Part shown: positions 57,673 to 64,000 of the stretch, piece by piece | How the letters are laid out: each line of letters opens with the position of its first letter | How positions within the stretch are numbered: position 1 is the first letter of the stretch | Assembly: GCA_037893225.1 (NCBI GenBank) | Contig: JAZGUH010000360.1 | Coordinates: 1,798,001-1,862,000 of the forward strand | Direction: 5' to 3' | Source of the DNA: Hippasteria phrygiana | Lineage: Eukaryota > Echinodermata > Asteroidea > Valvatida > Goniasteridae | DNA length: 64,000 nt | Translations under genes and position numbers: made by a program | The notes under the pieces: model-generated | What the model was told of the DNA's origin: nothing | Database searches by the model: none | The model's input: only the letters and a program-made list of their open reading frames with translations

Positions 57673-58225
57673 TCAACTATAGATCAACTGCCAACAGACT
57701 GGAGGATCAGTTTTTACCAATAATTTACTAAAAGGCACATCTCTTAAAATCTGTTTAATTCTCGATCTTTCTTCTAAAGGTACCGCATCATTTTCATCGA
57801 GACATTGATCGAAACTATTTTTATCTTTGCAATAAAACAATACGACAAATGCAGTTTGAGCTCGATAATCCGTCATTACGCAATTATACTTTTGAGTCAT
57901 CAACCAACAGTAGTGAATGTCGTGCCTACCGCTAAATGCCAATTTTGTTAAAACGCAAGTATTTTTCCCGTACGCCGCCTTACGATATTTTATTTCTTGT
58001 TCCGAGCTACAATCGTCTATCAAAAATAAGACGTGCGATCCTTTAAATCAAGCTCTATAAAATTCTAAAGCTTCGTTGAGAGACACCTTTTCTACCTCTA
58101 AATCGCATAGGTATATCTCAGGATCTAACCACAACCAAAGTCTCTCGTGATAAGTCTTGTTGTTGCTCAACGTAGGACAAATAACTACAATATTTTCAAA
58201 GTGATCTTTATACGTAGTTTCTAAT

Positions 58226-58236
58226 AGATCTATAAT
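58226..58236. repeat. Target site duplication, left (Penelope copy 2)
   Basis: AGATCTATAAT, repeated exactly at 58,582-58,592. Confidence 0.88.
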
Positions 58237-58581
58237 CCCTGAACCACACTTCCCTGTCCAATTCCCCAGCTTCTACCTTCATCTTAATCCCTCCTTACCC
58301 TAATCACACCTCTTTGTTCCTGTCATCCTGGCTGTCCTTGCCTCTCCCTTTGATGTTCACCCACTGCCTATCTGCCAAGCTCCTTTGCATCCCTCTTTTG
58401 TGTTTCTCCACCCACCCCGTCATGCATGTGTGTTCCCTACATGTTTGTTTCTTGTACTCTGTCATTCACCTTTGAGAAAGAACTTGCTTAAGTTCGAAAC
58501 GTCAGGCCAGCTAATTTTTTGATTTGTATATTTCAGGTCCATTCAGTCAGTCAGCAGTTTGCAGCAGTTTAATTCTTTTTC
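58237..58581 (+). mobile_element. Severely 5'-truncated Penelope-like copy
   Basis: 345 bp, collinear and nearly identical with 38,994-39,353: the C-rich 3' UTR, the hammerhead-like motif and the end CAGTCAGTCAGCAGTTTGCA. It lacks all coding sequence. Eleven-bp target duplications flank it. It sits antisense within the ATPase gene, just after Walker A, and must postdate the Polinton. Confidence 0.92.
58469..58506 (+). ncRNA. Hammerhead-ribozyme-like motif, Penelope copy 2
   Basis: Identical in sequence to the motif at 39,238-39,275: stem GAACTT-GCTT-AAGTTC followed by GAAACGTCAGG. It is conserved although neighbouring UTR positions differ between the copies. Confidence 0.5.
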
Positions 58582-58592
58582 AGATCTATAAT
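58582..58592. repeat. Target site duplication, right (Penelope copy 2)
   Basis: AGATCTATAAT, exact partner of 58,226-58,236. Confidence 0.88.
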
Positions 58593-58612
58593 ATATTTAG
58601 TTTTACCCGAAT

Positions 58613-59848
58613 TTACCCGAATTTATCCATCACCAAGAAAACGTAACACGATAGTTCACCAGCTGTCTCAGCCTCTCTTTCTAAATGAAGAGAAATACCA
58701 CCACCTACGTCTCCTATTTTCCTACCAGAACCGTGACTTTTATTATCATCCGTCACCCTCGTATCTAGCCAAAGACCGTAACTAGTTTTGAAGTAATCTA
58801 TCGTCAAATCGTGTAGGCCTAAGTCTTTGCACACACTAGCACCAAATTCTGTATTAGAGTCGCCAAAAAACTTGGTAATCTCATCCCAGTGTTGATATAA
58901 ACGCTTCATGCCCTGACTATACAATTGATTTGGCTTACCCTCTATCGTAACGTCTACTTTTTCAATCTTTGGATTATAAAAAATTTGAGGATCTTTTTTG
59001 CTTGATTCTTTAAATAAAAGTAGTATACCTTTGAGACTTTTAATGGCTTGATTAAGATTAATGTTCCAAGTAGTATCGGACTTGTTTAACTTTATAACCG
59101 TATATCTTTGAACTTTTTCGTATAGAAAATGAGTTTTACCTCGATATTTTTGTCTGATACTATCGGCCAATGTTTTATTAGTCACTGTTTCAAACTCGAG
59201 ATCTAACCCCGAAATGTTATACTTCGCGTTAGTATCGGTAGATTTTACTACGCTCGCGTGATCGTTAAATGTAAATTCGTAAGTTAATCTATCTTTGAGC
59301 ATCGATGGACTAAAAGGTTGATGATCCGTAAGCATTTCAAAATCTAGAGGAATGTAATATCTATTACCGTAAGCATCGGCTATCGCTTTGTCTTTTCCAT
59401 CATTTGCGCAAGCATTCCCATTACTAGCGCCGGTTCTGAGTCTCGTAACGTTAGAAGTTTCGAGTCCTCGATATGCATCGTTTGCACTGGCTGGCTGCCA
59501 CAAGTCTTTATACGCGTTATATACATCGGCATTCGTAAACGCTATGAAATCTTTATCTTCTAGTTTGACTCTTACGCTACTAATTAAATTTCGTGCGACG
59601 TTATAATATAGAGTTCTTTTATCATCGGCGTTAGTGCCTTCAGATTCTAAGTCTATATTAAAAGGTAATCGTACAGTACCCGGCACAACTACATCGTCTT
59701 GACTCAACATAGGAAATTGAACGACCAACTGATCGTTAGCTCCCGCGGTACTAGGAGTATATAACCATCGATTGTCTCAACCCCTTCAATGCTCTAGGAT
59801 TTTTAAACTTCTGTGAGGATTCAGCTTGCTTCCATAAATTGCGTTCAT
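58613..59848 (-). pseudogene. Polinton major capsid protein-like gene, 5' end damaged
   Basis: An open frame of 371 codons (59,728-58,613) reads MVVQFPMLSQDDVVVPGTVR, RYYIPLDFEMLTDHQPFSPS, DSIRQKYRGKTHFLYEKVQR, NPKIEKVDVTIEGKPNQLYS and ends SCYVFLVMDKFG. Conserved order and size fit the double-jelly-roll capsid family of Polintons. The likely original start is the ATG at 59,848 (MNAIYGSKLNPHRSLK), in the same frame but separated by two stops near 59,780-59,790; a neighbouring frame reads through that stretch, suggesting paired indels. The 3' end runs directly into the ATPase Walker A, one base overlapping. Confidence 0.72.
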
Positions 59849-59899
59849 TTTAATACTTAACGAAACAAAAAAATAATTTTAAAAGCAAACAAAAAAAAA
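59849..59899. other. Short AT-rich spacer
   Basis: AT-rich spacer between two minus-strand Polinton genes, likely with upstream promoter sequence for the capsid gene; no specific motif is certain. Confidence 0.4.
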
Positions 59900-60315
59900 T
59901 TAAACAAACTTATAAACTAAATAACCTAAAATAGCAGTGCCTCCTAAGATAAATGTAATTTCACCATCTTTTTGATCTTCGCTGGGTACGTAAAAGTCCG
60001 ACAATACAGGTTCGCGAGGTAATCGCAACTCGTCGTTGGTTACTTCGTTATATTCTCTCAACGCCTCATCTACGTTTTTAAATGTTTTTGAGCCCTGGGC
60101 TTCTTTATGTAGTCAATCGTTTAGATAATCTAGAACCTTGGTTCTTCTTTCCACCCACTCTTGTTTAGCTTCAGATAATCTTTCTAAAGCCAAACATGTC
60201 GTTTACGTTCTTTGTCCGCACCGCCTTTCCCTATCTTAGAAAAGGCGAAGCTCGTTCTGCTAAATGCCACAGCGCTTATTATAGCTCCAGCACCCATAAT
60301 TAAAAGACTCACCAT
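59900..60315 (-). pseudogene. Conserved Polinton membrane protein, frameshifted
   Basis: Starts ATG at 60,315: MVSLLIMGAGAIISAVAFSR (a hydrophobic N-terminus), then KIGKGGADKERKRH. After one frameshift near 60,195 it continues LALERLSEAKQEWVERRTKV and, past a TGA at 60,115-60,113, NVDEALREYNEVTNDELRLP, LSDFYVPSEDQKDGEITFIL and a C-terminal hydrophobic GGTAILGYLVYKFV. Two terminal membrane segments around a charged middle recur in many animal Polintons. Function unknown. Confidence 0.65.
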
Positions 60316-60338
60316 TTTTAATAAGTCGTTAAAATAAA
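60316..60338. promoter_or_regulatory. Divergent 23-bp gap
   Basis: Only 23 bp (with TTAAAATAAAATGG reaching into the integrase start) separate two divergent Polinton genes, so promoter elements must be very compact or overlap coding sequence. Confidence 0.4.
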
Positions 60339-61154
60339 ATGGAAACAAAATTAAGTAAAATATTTTACAGTCCTAGAGGATATTGGAAAGGAGCAGGCGC
60401 CATAAAAAAAATTTCGTTAAAAGCCAATGTACCCGAGTCAGCCGTTAGAAATTGGTTAAGAAAACAAGCCATGTGGCAAATTTATTTACCGGCCCCCAGT
60501 AATATACCGAGACCTACGAGCCTCAATAAGACTATAGCACGACCCAATGAAATGCATCAAGCGGATCTGTTATATCTACCTCGCGATGTAATTTATGGCC
60601 GAATTTAATACTTTGATGCGGGCTCGACGAGTAGTAGTACAGAGAGGCGAGGTTGGTAATCATAGAGCACAAGGTATAGTAGAAAGATTTAATCGTACTT
60701 TGGCCAAAAGATTATGCGGCCATCAATACGTAGCCGCTCGTGGGTAAAAAGATTGCCCGATGTTATAAAAGCGTTAAACGACGAAGAAACTAGATTGATA
60801 TTAACTATGAAAGGCAAACCGTTAACTCCTAAATTGGCTATGTCTCAGTTAGAAATAAGACAATTGAGTTCTTCGAGGCTCTTAAAACCGGAACAACTTT
60901 TAAGCGTAAATGATGATATCGTTAGATATCTTTACGCTCCTGGAGAGCTCGAAAAAGACGTTAGAAGAAGAGCTACCGATCCTATTTGGAGCGTAGAAAT
61001 GTATACGATAAAAAAAAGAACGACGAATCCTGGGCAGCCCGCATTGTACTGGCTAAAAGATGGTCCCAAGAGATCGTTCGTTACGAAAGAATTAATGGTA
61101 GTTCCATCAGATACTGAGTTACCACGCCTTCCTCAATTACATAAAATATCATAA
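60339..61154 (+). pseudogene. Polinton integrase, internally deleted
   Basis: Retroviral-type DDE integrase in three pieces. Piece 1 (60,339-60,608) reads METKLSKIFYSPRGYWKGAG, ESAVRNWLRKQAMWQIYLPA and MHQADLLYLPRD with the first catalytic Asp. Piece 2 (from about 60,596, other frame) has NHRAQGIVERFNRTLAKRLC with the catalytic Glu. Piece 3 (60,714-61,154) reads SWVKRLPDVIKALNDEETRL and a C-terminal chromo/SH3-like DNA-binding segment WSVEMYTIKKRTTNPGQPAL. About 100 residues carrying the second catalytic Asp are missing between pieces 1 and 2, so the enzyme cannot be active. Confidence 0.8.
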
Positions 61155-62703
61155 GCTAGATACCCAACCCCAGCAGCAGCCATTAAACCAACGACTAAAG
61201 CAGTCTTTTCTTGTTCGTGCGAGTCTGGTAGCGGTGGGTCTAAATTGTTTAAATCGTCTAAATTCTGCTGGGTAGATGTACGCCTCTTTTTTACGGGAGA
61301 GGGTGGGGGTGGTGCAGGGGTTGGTGTTGGGGGTACGTCTGGAGAGGGTAGTGCAGGGGTTGGTGGCGGTGGTGTTGGAGGGTCTAAAGTGGGCTGGGGT
61401 AGTGCAGGGGTTGGTAGCAGGGTTGGTGCAGGGGTTGGTGGCGGGGTTGGTGCAGGGGTCGGTGACGGGTGTACGTCTGAGTTCAAATTGATATTTAATC
61501 GATGAATCTGACGTAGCTATCTGTATATTATTATTATAACCTCGATGAATACCGACTAAAAGCTCCATATTTGATGGAATCAAGTATAATCCGGGGCTTA
61601 TCACAAAGTTTAACGAGCTTCTAGCGTACTAGTAAAGAATCTTGAAATCTGGTTATAGAAGATTCTAAGTCCGTAGGGCTATTTATAACGTCTTCTACTA
61701 TATTTTCAAATTGTCTTTGGGCATCTAATCCAGTAACTGCAGTTAGTATACTCGTTTTTGTTTGGGCTTGCGCACAAAGTATGGCGTACACGTACGTTCT
61801 AACGCTTTCGTTTATTTTTTCTATACCAACGTCGGTAAACGAGCTCGTCTGGCGTATAAAATTTCTAAAACTAAGTCGTACAACGTCCGCGGATTGCCTG
61901 ATCCACGAGACTGTATATCTACTAAAATGATACGCATCACCCGACTCTCCAAAACCCATATTGGTGGCTCCTGGGTATTTAGTGTAGTCATAATTAAACT
62001 TACTCTTATCTAGTTCGCTAGAGTCATAATTTCTACCCGGTACTGGTAAATATTTATGCGTATTTAAATTATCGTAATAATATACGCCGTACCTAATCCT
62101 CCAGAAGTTAAGTCTGCAGTCTGTTTAAAACTCACGTTTGGATCGACTTGAAAGCATCGACAAGTATTAGTATAAGCGCCGTGATCGATGCTATTTTTTA
62201 GATCGTCGAATGCATCGTCGTTTGGAACTGGGCATTGTTAGAAAGTAAAGTATCTTTCTGATCGTGAAATATATGTGAAACTTGAATAAAGCCGATATTA
62301 CGGGGTTTTTATGTAGCAACGATTCTAGTCCTACACCGCAACCCGACGTCGCGCACCAGTTGAGTTGATTTTGATAAAACGTCATGGGGTCTGATGCATA
62401 GCGTTGTACTTGCTCGTCGTGTTTTATGTCGGACATTTTATAAGCGCTAAATATATCCGCTAAATTAGCGTTAAAAGACCCGTTGTCGTTGGCGTTTACG
62501 ATGATGTTAAGTTGACTCAAGTTCATGTTCAACGGGGTACTCTCCGGGGTAATTGCTTCGTACTTGTCGCTAGCACTCGTACTCGCGTAGCTACGTTCGT
62601 AGGGCGTATCGTCGTGACCTCCAGCTAGATTCATGATATCTAGAGCATTTTTTATCGTTTGATTATTAACGTCTAAAAATTTCATAAATTGAGCGGATTT
62701 CAT
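61133..62703 (-). pseudogene. Conserved Polinton protein with proline-rich stalk and C-terminal membrane segment
   Basis: Start ATG at 62,703. Pieces in different frames run in order: MKSAQFMKFLDVNNQTIKNA to MTFYQNQLNWCATSGCGVGL; DDLKNSIDHGAYTNTCRCFQ; YTKYPGATNMGFGESGDAYH with SFRNFIRQTSSFTDVGIEKI and YVYAILCAQAQTKTSI; NFVISPGLYLIPSNMELLVG; a proline/threonine stalk (TPAPTPPPTPAPT); and EKTALVVGLMAAAGVGYLAY, a membrane helix. Four or more frameshifts are needed. Together they would give about 520 residues, a family that recurs in animal Polintons; a structural or surface role is inference. Its 3' end overlaps that of the integrase by about 20 bp, tail to tail. Confidence 0.6.
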
Positions 62704-62743
62704 TTTTCTATTTTAAATCTTATTTATAAGATTTAAATAAAAA
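62704..62743. promoter_or_regulatory. Probable bidirectional promoter
   Basis: The 40-bp gap between two divergent genes is almost pure A/T and centres on a perfect hairpin: TAAATCTTA (62,714-62,722), TTTA, TAAGATTTA (62,727-62,735). The symmetry matches the divergent layout. Confidence 0.5.
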
Positions 62744-63337
62744 ATGGAATCGCACGTTTTTGAAATGTTTGCTAGCGAACAAACTTTTAATTTATCAAAA
62801 CCTATAGATAACTCTATGGAAGATTACTGTATGAGTTTAAACAGCGTGATATTTACCGAGGGATTTTATAATATAACTAGTAATAGCGAAATTCTCTATT
62901 TTATAAATCAAATCGATCCGAACACGGGGGAAATAACGGGTAGTACAGATGGTAGAATTGATATTCCGGCTGGATATTACGATATAGATTGGATCGGAGA
63001 TAGACCTAGTAAATTAGTTTGGTTAGAAGTCTCTATAGATAAACTTAATAAAAAGATATCTTTCTATATAACGGAAGAAAATAACGTTCTACGCTTTGAT
63101 AAAAACATTAAACATTTCGTCACAGTTTTCACGAACAGACGAATTTTGCCTTTCCGCACTAAACTAAAGTTACAAGAAAATCAGGTTTTAAGCTGCTCAC
63201 TTTCTAAATTGAAGATATTACCTGCGTTCATACCACATGTTGATTCAGTGTTGACACTGTTAAAGTTCAGTTCTCGGTCTTTCACAAGTAATTGGCAGCT
63301 AAGCGATAAGTCAATTAATTACAGAGTTATTAATTGA
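62744..63337 (+). pseudogene. Polinton virion-type protein, C-terminus replaced by insertion
   Basis: Open for 197 codons: MESHVFEMFASEQTFNLSKP, YCMSLNSVIFTEGFYNITSN, GRIDIPAGYYDIDWIGDRPS, then VSIDKLNKKISFYI. The pattern (a paragraph of short beta strands followed by an IPAGYY-type turn) recurs in structural proteins of Polintons and relatives; function is not established. From about 63,130 the sequence lies in an inserted element, so the last 70 or so residues are probably foreign. Confidence 0.5.
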
Positions 63338-63364
63338 TTAATAAGTTTGTCTGTTCGTGAAAAC
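63130..63364. mobile_element. Small inverted-repeat insertion
   Basis: Perfect 16-bp inverted ends GTTTTCACGAACAGAC / GTCTGTTCGTGAAAAC enclose 235 bp. The same TTCGTGAAAAC end recurs in the 83-bp repeats that follow, linking the two. Confidence 0.6.
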
Positions 63365-64000
63365 TCAGAAGCAAGAAATGGCCCGTTTTGCCCCACAGAG
63401 TGTCAATTGTCTCTTCGTGAAAACCCAAAATCCATTTTCTGGCAATTTTGCCCTTCACAGCCCCATTGTATTAACACGGAGTTCAAATTCGTCTCTTCGT
63501 GAAAACCCAAAATCCATTTTCTGGCAATTTTGCCCTTAACAGCCATACTGTATTAACACGGAGTTCAAATTCGTCTCTTCGTGAAAACCTAAAATCTATT
63601 TTCTGGCAATTTTACCCTTCACAGCCCTATTGTATTAACACGGAGTTCCGAATTGGCTCTTCTGATCGTGAAAACCCAAAATCCATTTTCTGGCAATTTT
63701 GTCCTTCACAGCCCTATTGTAACATAGAGTTCTGAATTGGCTCTTCGTGAAAACCCAAAATCCATTTTCTGGCAATTTTGCCCTTCTCGGCCATAGCGTA
63801 TATATAGCCGAGAAGGGCAAAATTGCCAGAAAATGGATTTTGGGTTTTCACGAAGAGCCAATTCGGAACTCCGTGTTAATACAATTATAGGGCTGTGAAG
63901 GGCAAAATTGCCAGAAAATGGATTTTAGGTTTTCACGAAGAGACGAATTTGATCTCCGTGTTAATACAGTATGGCTGTTAAGAGCAAAATTGCCAGAAAA
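63350..64000. repeat. 83-bp tandem repeat with inversion
   Basis: Units starting TCTTCGTGAAAACCCAAAAT and containing CCATTTTCTGGCAATTTTGC recur every 83 bp (63,411, 63,494, 63,577, then about 63,657 and 63,740). At about 63,789-63,815 the array flips through a small palindrome (CTTCTCGGC ... GCCGAGAAG) and continues as the reverse complement to the window end. No gene. Confidence 0.9.

Larger units (their letters stand above)
57673..58613 (-). pseudogene. Polinton packaging ATPase (A32/FtsK-like), interrupted
   Basis: Reading on the minus strand, the Walker A motif NSGKT lies at 58,613-58,599. The next ten or so codons are split by a Penelope insertion (58,237-58,581 plus duplicated target). 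The frame then continues ETTYKDHFENIVVICPTLSN, has an in-frame TGA at 58,050-58,048, and shows Walker B VLFLIDDCSS followed by LAFSGRHDIHYCWLMTQKYN, where a sensor region is expected. The protein pumps DNA into capsids in related viruses. The N-terminus is lost: only three codons precede NSGKT before a stop. The minus-strand frame ends at 57,673. Confidence 0.75.
56715..63349. mobile_element. Defective Polinton/Maverick (adintovirus-like)
   Basis: Contiguous genes typical of animal Polintons: a capsid-like protein, packaging ATPase, retroviral-type integrase and several conserved small proteins, tightly spaced and without introns, with base composition unlike the host exons. DNA polymerase B and the adenovirus-type protease are absent, and full Polintons are 15-20 kb, so more than half is missing. 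Nearly every gene is damaged, and two later insertions are present (58,237-58,581 and about 63,130-63,364). Recognisable terminal inverted repeats are not found. Confidence 0.85.

Noticed and set aside
58237..58264. A P-loop-like GKCGSG in frame with the ATPase at the Penelope junction
   Set aside because: It is encoded by Penelope UTR sequence by chance; the true Walker A (NSGKT) lies across the insertion at 58,599-58,613.
61245..61505. Plus-strand glycine/valine-rich frame (GVGGG repeats)
   Set aside because: Shadow of the minus-strand proline/threonine stalk of the Polinton protein.

Overview
The window is nuclear DNA of an animal, most likely a marine invertebrate (an invertebrate deuterostome such as an echinoderm or amphioxus is a guess, low confidence). 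The reasons are split genes with GT-AG introns, a spectraplakin (MACF1/dystonin family) gene whose exons are GC-rich in AT-rich introns, a Penelope-like retroelement, a Polinton/Maverick, tRNA-derived SINEs and many terminal-inverted-repeat elements. No prokaryotic, organellar or CRISPR signature is present.

Layout. (1) 1-20,236: one continuous satellite. A 14-bp unit (CACTTGCACTGTAA) and a related CGAACCTTAACCCTAAC-type unit alternate with about 38 copies of a roughly 250-bp conserved core, arranged in larger duplicated blocks. (2) 21,361-47,265, + strand: 23 recognisable exons of the spectrin-repeat rod and first EF-hand of a spectraplakin. Four exon junctions are out of phase or lack material. 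At least five exons carry frameshifts and three carry in-frame stops. I read it as a decaying or exon-depleted copy, although assembly error is not excluded. The second EF-hand and GAS2 domain do not appear downstream. (3) The 8.3-kb intron 27,563-35,825 holds nested mobile DNA. An outer element (27,953-35,662, flanked by TACGAG) contains an inner element (28,935-34,304, CCCTACTA termini plus subterminal GATGAC/GATGCC clusters), and the inner element contains a five-exon BEN-domain gene. (4) The intron 36,027-39,377 holds a TIR element, a SINE relic and a 5'-truncated but otherwise open Penelope-like element (reverse transcriptase plus GIY-YIG endonuclease, 14-bp target duplication). (5) 47.3-56.7 kb has no convincing gene. 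It contains fold-backs, minisatellites, a 1.9-kb TA-flanked inverted-repeat element and a 12-bp satellite of about 80 copies. (6) 56.7-63.35 kb: a defective Polinton with capsid, packaging ATPase, integrase and several conserved accessory proteins, but no polymerase or protease. A second Penelope copy from the same family interrupts its ATPase. (7) 63.35-64.0 kb: an 83-bp tandem repeat that flips into inverted orientation.

The genes do not form one pathway. The window is a record of a host cytoskeletal gene, a probable transposon-borne BEN gene, a retroelement family active at two places, and a decayed virus-like transposon. The most original signals are the BEN-gene element, the Penelope insertion just after the Walker A motif of the Polinton ATPase with a clean target duplication, the hammerhead-like motif shared by the two Penelope copies, and the exon-like core repeated across the 20-kb satellite.
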